Positions 21,843 to 32,066 are shown, numbered from the stretch's first letter. The stretch is 64,000 nucleotides of DNA from Agarophyton chilense (GCA_030374765.1 JARGXX010000031.1:682001-746000); one strand, 5' to 3'. The notes: generated by a model not told the origin, from the sequence alone. Numbers and translations: made by a program.

Positions 21843-23365
21843 CGTTCTTTGACTCTCAAGGAATCGATGCAAACAAAATGTTCCAAATGATTCGGTTTCG
21901 CAAAGCAAGAAATTTGTTCTCGAAGGAGAGGGAATTTATATGGCGACGCACATAAGAGTAGGAATGGCAAAAAACGACACCACGTCTGCTTGCAGATCTT
22001 TCGAACATGATTGGTGGAATGACTTGCGTCAAGAGCATCGTGCTGTTCATATATAGCCAGCCATATTTCGTCGTGGAAGAGCTGGCTGTAAAACAGACCG
22101 AGAATACGTAAAGGCAATTCGAGCAGTGAAGGCGATAAAAACCTGCTTCCTCTGTGCCCTACCAAACCCCTGGGACCTCATCTCATCATGTCATAGAAAG
22201 CGCCATAGTAGAGTTCGGAAGCAAAAAGCCTTAAATTTCCAACAGTGCGATTATAGAGGTTTATAGGTGAAAGACGAGTTGTCGAGAACGAGCAGCTTGG
22301 GTAAAGCAACGTGCCCAGATAAGGTCGAGATGCTCCAGACCTGGTCGCGAGAGTGCGGAGTGCCGTAGGAAACCGGTGAAAAGCCCGAGCGAGTGGAGTG
22401 CAGCGTCGTACAGAAGTCCGCGAGGGAATGGAGCGCAAAGCGTGCGACGGCGAAGAATGGGCGCTTTCTGAAAACACAATTTGTGAATGCACAAAACTTG
22501 TCACTGCCCGTGGCAGATTACGCAAGAAAGGAGTCATTACACTATAATATGCTCTGTATGCACAACTAGCTACGGGCATCCAACCACCGACGTTTCTTTT
22601 TCTGCACTGTCGTTCTGTAGGACAAAATTTTTTTTTGTTTTCACGAAGCGCCCAATTAGGAAGCAAATGTCGCCCCCTCTGTTTCCTTATGAAAACGGCC
22701 GAAGCTCTGGTTTTTTTTCTCCAAGGTTGCTTCCAGGCGTAGTGGAAGCACCAGAGCGGGGCAAAGTAGGCGACACGTGGCTTTCCTAGCAGACAACCCT
22801 CCACAAGGGGGGTACAACGTTTAGGAAAAAGTCAGTGGTCCAAAATTGATCCAGTTCCCCCAGTGCGAAGCGTTTCGCTGACGTCAGCACAAGGGGTGAC
22901 CAAATTGGGCAGCGAATCGTGCCAGTGTTATACAGTACAGGTTTGAGCAACCTGATCTCTCGAATAACATCTTTCAACCGATTTTCCAGATTCTTTCAAA
23001 CCATACAAACGCATTTCCTTCAAAGGCAGAGCATTCCTCTCGTCCTGAATGAACATTCGTATGTGAAGCCTCTTCAGCAGTGTGGTAACTGTAAGGCTTG
23101 TTACGGGCAAGCGTACCCTCTGTTTACTTTTCGTTGTCTTTCTTGTCCCCCCTCCCCCCACCAATTCCACCGCTCGCAGGAAGGTTTTGATATTTCAGCT
23201 CGCGAGGGGCTGCGTCCGCGTCACACGTGGACACAGCCCCAAACAGAGGCCGACAGTAACTTCGCTCTACACTACCTGAATGACATGTCTTGCAGGAAAT
23301 TAGCCTTAAAAATTAAGAAAAGTTTTTGAGCTCAAGTTTATGAATTAGGTCGGGATGTGGACGAG
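21843..23365. other. Intergenic region upstream of the M20 gene
   Basis: This is presumably the promoter region of the M20 gene, which is transcribed leftward. An open minus-strand frame at 22178-22804 is Ser/Arg-rich with no motif and is not supported. A hairpin-like sequence with GGGGCTG/CAGCCCC arms around CACACGTGG lies at about 23206-23240. Confidence 0.3.
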
Positions 23366-23370
23366 ACAGT

Positions 23371-23609
23371 TGTAAGATGACCTTCCGACATGTTGTTGAA
23401 GTTCATACGTGTGCAGTGGTGGGGACGATCTCAACACAAGCGATACTCGGCACAAAGGGTCTGCCGGAAGCTCTGGGAAGAGCTCCAAGGTTATTGACGT
23501 GGGTTTATAAAGGGATACTATGCGACCCTTCGGACACTTGAGGTGACGTACTCCTTCTAGTAGTGTGTACGTCATCGATTGATGTTGTACGTGTCTTAGC
23601 TATCTCACA
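23371..23609 (-). repeat. 3' LTR of the copia element
   Basis: 239 bp, TG...CA ended, with TTTATAAA at 23504-23511. It appears identical to 26574-26812. Confidence 0.93.
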
Positions 23610-23647
23610 CACCCTCCTGTCGCGTTAGTATCCTCTAAAAAAAACTC

Positions 23648-25387
23648 CTATTGCCAATTCCTTGAGTCATGACTGACTCCTTTGGAAACATCTATGCTCC
23701 AGAACCCATCACGAAACATTTGGTTCATCTTTGCTGAGTGATTTACGCTACGTTTGGTAAGAGCGTCGGCCAAATTGATTGTTCCCGGAATCCAAGTGAT
23801 CTCATCCAGTTCTCCGGCCTCGAAAGCGTCTCTGATAATCGTGACTGTTTTCCTCAAGCGAAATTCGCGACATTCGTGTAACGTTGTGATGGTATCGAAC
23901 AGTGCTTTAGAATCAACTAGGATTCGGTGAGAAATGCTAATCTTCGGAAAGATGTTAGCGAACGTCACCTTCATGTCAAAACCTCGATCTTCTGCTTCCG
24001 CACACGCTAGTATTTCTGCACCGAATGAAGAGTAAGTCACACGTCTTTGTTTTGTGCTCGACCAGTACAAGGGATGGAAGATGGGATCGTCGTCAACTTC
24101 CGTGAATAATTGAACACCGCAAATAATACCCGATTGTCCGTATGCGAGATCTTTGGAGCCATGTGATGCATCGGAAAGAGTGGTCAAGGTTACGGCTGTA
24201 ACTCCGAATGGTCTGATGTATTTGATCGTAGGTCCCAAACTTCGTATTTCTTGTAACATTACGTTGGCATCTACCAGGTGCTTAACTCTCAGATTACCCA
24301 GTTCTTGTTGCATTTTTGACGTAACGAACGATGCTGAGGGAAGGACGCCTGAGCCCAAATACATGAGGGTTCCAGCTAGCGAACGATATTTTTTGATCTC
24401 GTCGTCATTAGCTCTTTCATCACGTTCTCTTCTTCTCGCCTTCGAAAGTTCGATGGGATGGAGGCGTTCCATGTACGGAACCATTGACAAGATGACATTC
24501 TGGTCCGCGTCTTTGGTTATATCACATCCGGCAAAGTTCAGTACGGCGTCAATTCGGACTTTTCCCACTTCGAATTCGTGCTGTAGTGAGTCCATGAAGT
24601 TGCGGATTCTCAATTCCGTACCGGCGACCAGGAGGTCGTCGACGATCTTGGCTATGAGAAGAGTGATGCGGCCGTCTTCATCCTTCTTTGTAAACAGTTG
24701 GTTAACCCCGTATACCCTTTCTAGTTCAGCTGTTCCGATCATCCATGACTCTATACGTTTTGCCCATTGCCTTCCAGCTTCCACGATTCCGTATGGCAAC
24801 TTCATAAGTTTCCATAGGACGCCTTTCTTCTTTCGGAATTCCAATGCAGGTCTGACGTAGATATCCCGCTGTATTGGGCCACTTTGAAGAAATGCACCCT
24901 TGATATCAGCAACGCCGAATACGAAACCAAGAGAAAGAGCGACACTAATCAAGATGCGAATGATGGTCATATCGGCATTAGAGCAGTCTTTTCTGATGTC
25001 ATCTTTAAGATCGTCTCTGTTTCCGTGTGTCACGAGGCGTGCTTTCAACTTCCTGTGATTGTCTTCGTCTACTTTAACCTTGTACACTGTGTGAGATGAT
25101 ATAACGTTTGCACCACGAGGTATTTCATTCTCTGATACCTCCATGTATGACTCCGACCAATTATCCGCATGTTCCTTCTCGACTGCCTTCTGTAATATCC
25201 AGGCTGGAGCAAATTCTACTTCTCTGGCATTCACCTGTCTTGACCCAATCACCCGTTGCATGTCCTTCAGAATCTGCTGTTCGTTTGACTGCAATGTCTG
25301 TTCGTCGTTGAGGGTTTGAACTCTATGTTGAGCACTTGACACAGTCGCACGGCAGAGATAATTCCTCCTGAGGATATAGGACTCCCT
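23648..25387 (-). pseudogene. pol: copia-type reverse transcriptase and RNase H, with N-terminal pol deleted
   Basis: The frame opens after a TGA at 25388-25390 and has no ATG near its start, so it was probably part of a longer pol. RT motifs are visible: 'RKLKARLVTHGNRDD', 'GVADIKGAFLQ' (first catalytic Asp), 'KLMKLPYGIVEAGRQW' and 'KIVDDLLVAG' (the catalytic Asp pair). The residue before VDD is Ile, where Ty1/copia enzymes normally have Tyr or Phe. RNase H follows: 'LSDASHGSKD' (Asp), 'SSFGAEILACAEAE' (Glu), 'ILVDSKALFD' (Asp). The 142 codons before the TGA (25816-25391) are open in the same frame and overlap gag, so gag and pol could once have been joined by frameshifting. Protease and integrase are absent. 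Confidence 0.85.
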
Positions 25388-25433
25388 TCGTCAAGAATGG
25401 GATTCGGATCCACTGTGTTCAGGTCCGAATCCC

Positions 25434-26609
25434 CTACTGAAAAAACGGTTTTCCTTCTCCGTTAATCTTAGTCTGTCCCGTAGGCCTAGGCTGCCAATTA
25501 CCTTTGGGCTTATTGGTGTATCTCCCTCTTCCTTGCGTTTTATCATGGTTATCCTTCTGAGGTTTCTCTTCGTCGTCATTCTTATCATCAGATTCTTTGT
25601 CATCCTTTGTATTCTCGGTACTTTCGTTGTCCTGATTATACTTACGCTTCCTGTTCCTCCTGTTGAATTTATTAGAGTTAAGGTAGGACCGAGTAGATGA
25701 TTCAGGTTTCTTATCAAAAAAGGATGTGTTATTGAGATCGCTCTCTTCCAAACCTGCCTCTTCCAACGCTCGTATGGCGTCTTGAAGTCCGATCCATGAA
25801 GGATTTTCGTCGTCATCGAAGGTTTTCTCTTGTTGGAAGACAGCTGCTTTCATAGTCGAATGACATTCGACACAAGTCCTTTTCTCATCTTCGTTCAATG
25901 TTCCTGAGGAAGCTTTGTTTAGGATACCAATGACGCTCTCCAGACGGGTTTTTAGCATCGGAATGACTGCGACACTCCGTTCGTGATTTCTACTCTTTGC
26001 TGATACGACGAGGTTGCTCATTATGTTATTGAATGTCTGTGCTGATAACGTCGCGTTGAGAAGCAGTATAATAGCGAAGTTCTGACTATCGCTAGAGTCC
26101 TGCTTCGAATTCGTTAAGTTGAGATAAGAAAGGGCAGGACCCGCAAAGCGGTCAACGAATTCCTTGATGGACTCTTTCGATCGACGTTTGCAGCCGTTGA
26201 TTTCCTTATAGAGACGAACAATTCGCCTCAGGCGATCTACGGTTGAGTCCTTCGCGACGAGCTCGACGACTTTCTTGACTACGGACATTTGATCCAGTAT
26301 TTCATCTTCAGATTGGGGTGTGAGTTGAATTTCTCCTGTACGGACGGCCTTTTTCACTACTTCCTTCTTTGCAAACTCAAGAGAACGGTAAAGTGTCAAT
26401 CCAAGTGTCGCTGCCGCTCCCTTTGCTCGTGAATCGCCTCCATGTGCACAAGCTTTCAAAGTTTGAGCCCATTCAAAGACGGCTTCACGCCATAAAAGCT
26501 TGTCTGTAGTTGCACGCAATTTTGGTGGGATTAGTATATTACTTGGGCTGAGATCGTCCCCTGGGCCCATAACTGTAAGATGACCTTCCGACATGTTGTT
26601 GAAGTTCAT
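25434..26609 (-). CDS. gag: copia-type Gag
   Basis: 391 codons starting with ATG at 26609, inside the 5' LTR, so the first 12 residues (MNFNNMSEGHLT) are encoded by LTR sequence. The N-terminal two-thirds is helical and Gag-like (UBN2/copia capsid type), with 'LLWREAVFEWAQTLKACA' and 'FVDRFAGPALSYLNL'. The tail is Lys/Asn/Asp-rich and basic, ending near 'KPKGNWQPRPTGQ'. A typical CCHC zinc knuckle is not visible; only a CVEC pair is present. It assembles the virus-like particle of the retrotransposon. The primer-binding site, which must follow the LTR directly, therefore overlaps gag codons; a TGG-led stretch begins 4 bases after the LTR. Confidence 0.8.
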   Translation of the reverse strand: MNFNNMSEGHLTVMGPGDDLSPSNILIPPKLRATTDKLLWREAVFEWAQTLKACAHGGDSRAKGAAATLGLTLYRSLEFAKKEVVKKAVRTGEIQLTPQSEDEILDQMSVVKKVVELVAKDSTVDRLRRIVRLYKEINGCKRRSKESIKEFVDRFAGPALSYLNLTNSKQDSSDSQNFAIILLLNATLSAQTFNNIMSNLVVSAKSRNHERSVAVIPMLKTRLESVIGILNKASSGTLNEDEKRTCVECHSTMKAAVFQQEKTFDDDENPSWIGLQDAIRALEEAGLEESDLNNTSFFDKKPESSTRSYLNSNKFNRRNRKRKYNQDNESTENTKDDKESDDKNDDEEKPQKDNHDKTQGRGRYTNKPKGNWQPRPTGQTKINGEGKPFFQ

Positions 26610-26812
26610 ACGTGTGCAGTGGTGGGGACGATCTCAACACAAGCGATACTCGGCACAAAGGGTCTGCCGGAAGCTCTGGGAAGAGCTCCAAGGTTATTGA
26701 CGTGGGTTTATAAAGGGATACTATGCGACCCTTCGGACACTTGAGGTGACGTACTCCTTCTAGTAGTGTGTACGTCATCGATTGATGTTGTACGTGTCTT
26801 AGCTATCTCACA
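26574..26812 (-). repeat. 5' LTR (promoter LTR) of the copia element
   Basis: 239 bp and identical to the left copy. A TATA box (TTTATAAA, 26707-26714) would place transcription start about 70 bases before the gag ATG at 26609, which itself lies inside the LTR, 36 bases from its end. Confidence 0.93.
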
Positions 26813-27250
26813 ACAGTACCCGCTTTGGAGAAAGGTGAGCAGAGAACTGCGAAAGACCTCATTTGATTGCTTGAAAGTACAGTCCTTTTTTAATTTGGCG
26901 TGAGTGTCTGGACCGTCACCGCCGTTGTGAACCTGTACATTAGTTCGAAATCTCAACAATATGTATTCAACAGCCATAGCGTTGGAAGCATTGAAAGTGT
27001 AAAGTGGAGAGGTCAATTAAATCTTAAACGAAGGAAAGCACCACTACAAGTTCTGTTGTTGACAAACGTTCTCGTTTATGATCATGTCACACAGAAATTG
27101 TGCGAGAAGAAAAAAGCCTGAGTATCAACAGGTGTCTGCTGAGGCACGAGACAGCCAAAGAACTGTCCTGGAATTCGGAGGATTAGATCACTACCAATGA
27201 GACCTGTTGCTTTCTTTCTCCCATGATATCCCAAAACCGGCTCCTTAAAC
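26813..27250. other. Short intergenic stretch
   Basis: No gene is recognised; a 73-codon plus-strand frame (26900-27121) has no motif. It lies between the retrotransposon and the end of the SnoaL-like gene. Confidence 0.4.
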
Positions 27251-27724
27251 TTAGGCTGGCGTCGTAAAGTTCAATTCCTCGGAGTCAAACGTAGTCACTT
27301 GGGCAGCCATCTTAAATCCACGAGTGATATAAGTATCGGCACCATGATAGTCTTGCATGAACGGTGCCGAAGCAACCCACCGAACATTCCACGTATTAGA
27401 AACAAGAAAACTATCCTTAATAGTGAATTTGATACCCCGAAACCCTTCCGGATACGGCTTACAAAATGAACCGAATAATTCCCTGGCACCGTCTACACCC
27501 TCTACTAACTCACCTCGCGGAAGGTAAAACTTGAAATCGTCAGTGCGAAGGCGAATCAGGCGTTTAAGGTCGCATTCATTGAGGGCATCCAAATGTTATT
27601 CCGTCACCAAAACAGGAAGAGGTGTCTCGTCCGTGCAAAATTTTCTTTCATGTTTGTCGGAAGCGGCTGTCAATGACAAAAAGCTAAAGAGAACTACAAA
27701 CGAGAAAGCTAGCGTAGAATTCAT
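27251..27724 (-). pseudogene. Secreted SnoaL/NTF2-fold protein broken by one in-frame TAA
   Basis: The ATG at 27724 starts a clear signal peptide (MNSTLAFSFVVLFSFLSLTAA). About 20 residues on, a TAA at 27596-27598 interrupts the frame. The same frame then continues without a break as 'HLDALNECDLKRLIRLRTDDFKFYLPRGELVEG' to 27251. This is the standard opening helix and first strand of SnoaL-like/NTF2-like domains (consensus HLxALNxxDLDxLxxLYxDD). The domain is about 115 residues, near full size, ending 'AAQVTTFDSEELNF'. Only one base change is needed to explain the stop (a Gln codon is usual just before the HL). Either a very young pseudogene, stop readthrough, or a sequencing error; the exported domain would otherwise be a small ligand-binding or enzyme-like pocket of unknown substrate. 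Confidence 0.65.
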
Positions 27725-28250
27725 TTCGTCAGACTGAAATGATGACGGTGGTGATGAAAAGAAGATAAATCCAAGAACTGTTTGAGGAAAGGTGTTTGTA
27801 TCGTAGGTGACGAAGAAAGGGGTGGGTGAGGAGGTATATGTGTTGTGCCAAAGACGATTTGGTGTAAGCGGTGTAGAACGCGGCGGAATCGGCGTAAACG
27901 GCGTAGAAAGCGGCGGTGCGGCGGAATCGGCGTATACGGCGTAGAAAGCGGCAGGGGAGCAAGACGGACGAGCAGGACGGTTACGGTGATGGAGTTGTTG
28001 TTGTGGGAGAGGTTGAAAGTTGTTTTGTCGTTTAAACAAAAACAGTGGTTCTCTTGTTCCGAGCTCTTTTATAGTGGCTGGGAGCTTGGTGTGGGTCTCT
28101 ACCGCGCTAAGTAAGCAGCGTCATTCTAGTTGAATCGTCTACTAGATTAGACTACCAATTCAAATTAAAGATTCGTGTTGTAATTCTACATTCTCCTCTC
28201 GGGAGACGTCCTCAACAATATGACCACCTTTCAAGTGACTAATCGAACGC

Positions 28251-28268
28251 TGACCTCATATGAGGTCA
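28251..28268. promoter_or_regulatory. 18-bp perfect palindrome TGACCTCATATGAGGTCA
   Basis: A perfect dyad about 610 bp upstream of the MsrB start. Two closely related palindromes follow at 28482-28520. The half-site TGRCCTCA could bind a dimeric regulator; this is inference. Confidence 0.45.
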
Positions 28269-28481
28269 AACTGTAAATTTTTGTGCTGATTCTTAGTTAT
28301 TTTGACCTTTTTTTGTGGTTTCCCCTAAAGACTATCTTCTCAAAAAAAACTGCCCTTCACGAAACTGCTTCTATATGAAAGAATACACGTTGAGTAACAA
28401 AATAATATAGAGAGCTGTGCATGAAACAGAAGTATCTTTCAAAAAAAATCAATTTCGAAATAATTTATCGGAAAATAGAAC

Positions 28482-28520
28482 TGGCCGCATATGAGGCCAA
28501 GCTGGCCTCATGTGAGGCCA
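28482..28520. promoter_or_regulatory. Two adjacent 18-bp dyads (TGGCC-CATRTG-GGCCA type)
   Basis: TGGCCGCATATGAGGCCA (28482-28499) and TGGCCTCATGTGAGGCCA (28503-28520) are separated by 3 bp, so their centres are 21 bp apart, about two helical turns. Both share the CAT-R-TG core of the dyad at 28251. They lie about 360 bp upstream of the MsrB ATG. Confidence 0.45.
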
Positions 28521-28876
28521 ATTCTCCGGGCGTGTAGACAGAAACAACTATGTCCTGTGTGGAGGCTGGTCGAAATTTGTCCACACACACAGCGGCCATT
28601 TTGATTTAGTGGAGGGCAGTTTTTGCACGCACATTTTCTTAACTCGCACCCCCGTTTCATGCACTCCTGCAAGCTTCTGTCAATCGTGGTTGATAGCCGT
28701 TGGAACGATATGTTGCAACACGTGTAACTTTCTGATGCGCTCTCTCCGAATCGGGTTCGGGTTCGGGTTCACAGAAGAGACGGGCGAGTCAGCCGCCGCT
28801 GGTGACAGCCACCAGCTAGTGGAAACACGCGCCTTCTGCGCAAACCCCCCACGGCGCGCCGCCCCACCCCTCCGCA

Positions 28877-29440
28877 ATGTATCGCGTCGCCTTCAGCCTG
28901 CCGCCGCACGGCCGCGCGCGCCTCACGGCCGAACCGCCACACCCGTCATCAAAGCGCCCCGCCACCGCCCCACCGCCGCGCTTCACCCGCCGTGCTGCGC
29001 TCCCGTTGCTCACCACTCTCGCGCTCGCCCCCATCGCACACGCCGACCCCATCCAACTCCCCAAAACCGAGCAGCAATGGCGCGAAACACTTACGCCTGA
29101 GCAATTCTTCGTGCTCCGCGAGCACGGCACGGAACGCCCGTTCTCGTCGCCGCTCAACGCGGAAAAGACCCGCGGCACCTTTTGTTGCGCCGCGTGCGGC
29201 GCCCGCGTATTTAACTCGGCCGCCAAGTTCGAGTCTGGTACGGGCTGGCCGTCTTTCAGTTCTGCAATTGAAGAAGGCATTCGCGTGAAGCAAAGCATAC
29301 CCGACCGATTCTTGCTGCGAAAGGAGGTTTCCTGCAAAAGGTGTGGCGGCCACCTGGGACATGTATTCGAGGATGGTCCACGTCCAACCGGCTTGCGCTA
29401 TTGCATCAACGGTGTCGCGCTCTCGTTTTTTCCGGCCTGA
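28877..29440 (+). CDS. msrB: Methionine-R-sulfoxide reductase B with a plastid-lumen-type presequence
   Basis: This 187-residue protein from the ATG at 28877 has its catalytic domain at about residues 60-187. Visible are 'LTPEQFFVLREHGTERPFSS', the zinc ligands 'CCAACGA' and 'CKRCGGHLGHVF', 'FESGTGWPSF', and 'LRYCINGVALSFF', where the C-terminal Cys is the catalytic one of MsrB. It reduces methionine-R-sulfoxide in oxidised proteins. The first 60 residues are Arg/Pro/Ala-rich and positively charged, then show a twin-arginine pair followed by a hydrophobic run and an A-x-A site (TRRAALPLL ... AHAD). That is the architecture of a bipartite transit peptide plus Tat-dependent thylakoid-lumen signal. 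This is the main hint that the host has a plastid. It is intronless; three palindromes lie upstream. Confidence 0.9.
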   Translation: MYRVAFSLPPHGRARLTAEPPHPSSKRPATAPPPRFTRRAALPLLTTLALAPIAHADPIQLPKTEQQWRETLTPEQFFVLREHGTERPFSSPLNAEKTRGTFCCAACGARVFNSAAKFESGTGWPSFSSAIEEGIRVKQSIPDRFLLRKEVSCKRCGGHLGHVFEDGPRPTGLRYCINGVALSFFPA

Positions 29441-32066
29441 GGTCTGTTTAACGCAATTGTGTTGTTCGACAAGTACAAAGGGACGGATAATCTTTAACCC
29501 TCAATTCTTGTAGCATAAGGCGCGCGCTCATACGTGCCTTGCCGTGACACTCACTTGGTCGTCTCATCGTCAACCGCAATAACACAATGCACCATTCATC
29601 ATTTCAACCCCCAGAGCCAACCCTTGTTCCTCTGCTCCATTCCTTCCCCAGCGATTCCTGCACCCAATGTCGCCCCACCATGGAAGTCATCTGCGCTTAA
29701 CGCAGTGTGCCACGAGCTTTCGTCCCCTGCTCTCTCATCCACTCTCATCACCAGCGCCCATCCCTCATTATCTATTACCATTTTCTAATCTGTTTACACG
29801 CCTCACCCTCGTCCCGACCCGCCACCCACGCAGCCAATCTCATCAAAATCGGTCCCGTCGCCTGCGTAGTTGCACTTCTTCTCCATCGTCACCACATAAC
29901 TGAAATGCTCATCTGCTCCACGCTGCGCCACCCCTCTCTTCAAATCGCACGCGCCTATTCGTTGGAAATAAAAAACTTGGAATGCAGGGTATTCTCTCAT
30001 TTTCCACGCCTATCTTGTCAGATTGTGGAAATCGTTGCCCTTTGTTCTCCTCTACAATGCCACTTTCGACAGCCTACGGGAAGCTGGAAGGTCGCCGCGC
30101 TTGTAATTTTGGAGACTGGGAAGGAACCCAGCTACTCCATCTTGCGCCACAAGTTCATTTCTATACACCATAATGAGATTGATTCTGGTCCCTTGATGGC
30201 TTTTATGTGCAATACTACATCCGAGTACATCCAGGTAGATTACGAAAGCAGTTGTCGGCTGCAGTAGAAACTTGCGTCCGTCCACAGAACCTTCCACAAC
30301 ACGCCTCTGTTCTTTGCCTATGACCTCTTCCGCTCCGCGTGTGCGCAGCTTTTCAAGATGATCTCGTGAAGCTGACTTTTGGCTTGCAACAATGCTCATT
30401 TTGAACAAATGTTTCAGATTTTGGCACCAAAATACTTGCCATACATCAAGATTTTTCCATAACCGAACCGGTCAGTACTGTGGGCGATGAGAAGTACGCC
30501 CCGGGCAAAAAAAGCATGAACACATTACTCAAAATCTAGGCGTTTGAGAGGGAAAGTCGCTTTTGCTGGATATTTTTCCCTAGTCAAAAGATGTCATTAA
30601 GAAAGGGGGGGTTTCCCGAGCTATGGTTCGCGCCCATCTCTTTCATATCATCTGGCGTCTCAATGACGTTAATGAAGCAGCAGAGGGTATCGAGAAAGAA
30701 CTTCACTTGTTGCGTCCTCGACAAGCCATAAGAGATGGTGATATGTCTACTTTTTTTTCGCCCATGTGTTGCCCATCGCACTGCGGTTGTTTCTTGCGGT
30801 GCGTGAGGCGCCGCAGGTTTACATACTAAGATCTCAGGCCACGTGTGGTGCGCAGTGCACCACACGTGGCCCACAGAAAGCTGGCTGCCATCCATGCCTT
30901 ACTGGAAAGGGGCAAGACATGATTCGTGGAGCAATGTATCGAAGGTAGCAATTGGTACCTCTTGTTCAGGTCGTTTGCGATTGTGCCCTCATTCACACAA
31001 GCTTCAAAAGAAGAAAGACTGTTGACGATTCGTCAAAGATTTTCAGCGTCGTGTACTCGAAACCGAGTGCAACTGCCGGGGCACGTTTTATTACATGCTT
31101 GGCGCACTGCTGGGCATTCGACAGCAGAGTCACCAAGGATGATTACATAGCAACAGAGTGCAACTACAGTAATGGGTGAAACCTAACGCTCGCACATGCA
31201 TTGCTTGTGAACAATTTCTCGCCTGTACGTGTTTCATTGAAGGCCTCATGTTCAAATCATAAGGTAACTACAAGTTCCATGCACAACAAAGTGACACGAT
31301 AAAGCACGAGATTAAAGATCTGCCCGGCCTATCGAACGTTGATTAGCCACGGAATACAGCCCGGAAAAAGAAAGCCCTTGTGTCCGTGGTGCTCTATCAC
31401 GATAATTTGCGAGACTCGTCAAAACGGGATCTTTTTCTGCTTCGTAATGCTGTATTATTTAACAGCCAATTAATGCAGCATTTATTTACGTAGTCAGGGT
31501 CATTTGGGGGTTGTGAACCCCGCAAAGATATAAAGCACCCCCTCTTCTCCCTGGAAAAATCATTAGCGTCGTGACTAGTTTCTTCAAACCGATGCCTTAT
31601 AGAAAGCATAAAATTGTCATCTAGATCTTTCTCTTTCACATCGCTCGTCAATTGCTGATTTATCGTGCATAGTCTGCCTTACATTTTCCGGAATACTTGC
31701 GAGTTTCAAATAAGATGTTCAAGAGAAATTGATCGCCAACTTTTCGTACTTTTATCTCGTGCCAACTGTCTTCTGTACAGCCTCGAATCTAGATGTAGAA
31801 TACAAGCATGGTCGATTAACATTTCGAAATTTCGCAAGTGTCATTTCGCAACTATCACTCACGGCTGTTTAGACAGACTTTGATTAACGAAGATTCATGC
31901 AACAACGTTTTCATTGTTATGAGTACACCAGTTCGTGTGCTCTCGGTATCTATTAGCGAGGGCATAAACCAAATTCTGGTTTCAACGTCTGTCCGTATTT
32001 CAAATTCAAGTCCCACAGACAGCCTAGCCTATCTACAGCGTAATTGGCACTGTTCTCAGTGAGCCG
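29441..32066. other. Intergenic; unrecognised open frames
   Basis: A 186-codon plus-strand frame at 29707-30267 is His/Leu/Ser-rich and matches nothing I know; it could be a real hypothetical gene but has no support beyond length. Other frames (30584-31179) overlap on both strands. 31838-32062 is open just upstream of the membrane-protein gene but in another frame. No RNA gene is seen. Confidence 0.3.
30838..30870. repeat. Perfect 14-bp inverted repeat with CACGTGTGG core
   Basis: GCCACGTGTGGTGC, a 5-base spacer, then its exact complement. The core CACGTGTGGYGC is shared with the inverted repeat at 15394-15421, so the two may be the same kind of site. Confidence 0.6.

Larger units (their letters stand above)
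23371..26812 (-). mobile_element. Ty1/copia LTR retrotransposon, internally deleted, recent insertion
   Basis: The element is 3,442 bp, transcribed leftward, and bounded by two 239-bp LTRs that look identical base for base. Each LTR begins TG and ends CA. The 5-bp target duplication ACAGT sits immediately outside both ends (23366-23370 and 26813-26817). Inside are a gag frame and a reverse transcriptase/RNase H frame, but no protease or integrase: only about 90 bp separates the gag stop from the RT frame, where a complete copia element would have over 1 kb. A purine tract (AGGAGGG) abuts the 3' LTR as polypurine tract. Identical LTRs mean insertion was very recent, so the deleted element was probably mobilised by enzymes from a complete relative. 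Confidence 0.93.

Noticed and set aside
22178-22804. A 208-codon minus-strand frame upstream of the M20 gene.
   Set aside because: Ser/Arg/Leu-rich with no motif; it overlaps frames on both strands in what is probably promoter sequence.
24153-24860. A 235-codon plus-strand frame opposite the retrotransposon RT.
   Set aside because: It is antisense to a clear RT/RNase H domain, with no motif of its own.
1560-27724. Reassigned stop codons (TAA/TAG read as Gln), suggested by in-frame stops in otherwise conserved relics.
   Set aside because: The intact genes (M20 peptidase, LPMO-like, RT, helicase) end at sensible points with TAA or TAG and contain none internally. TGA also interrupts relics, and several relics have frameshifts too, so decay fits better.
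28609-29362. Long frames overlapping MsrB on both strands (for example minus 28816-29337).
   Set aside because: They are GC-rich shadows of the MsrB frame, which alone shows conserved catalytic and zinc motifs.
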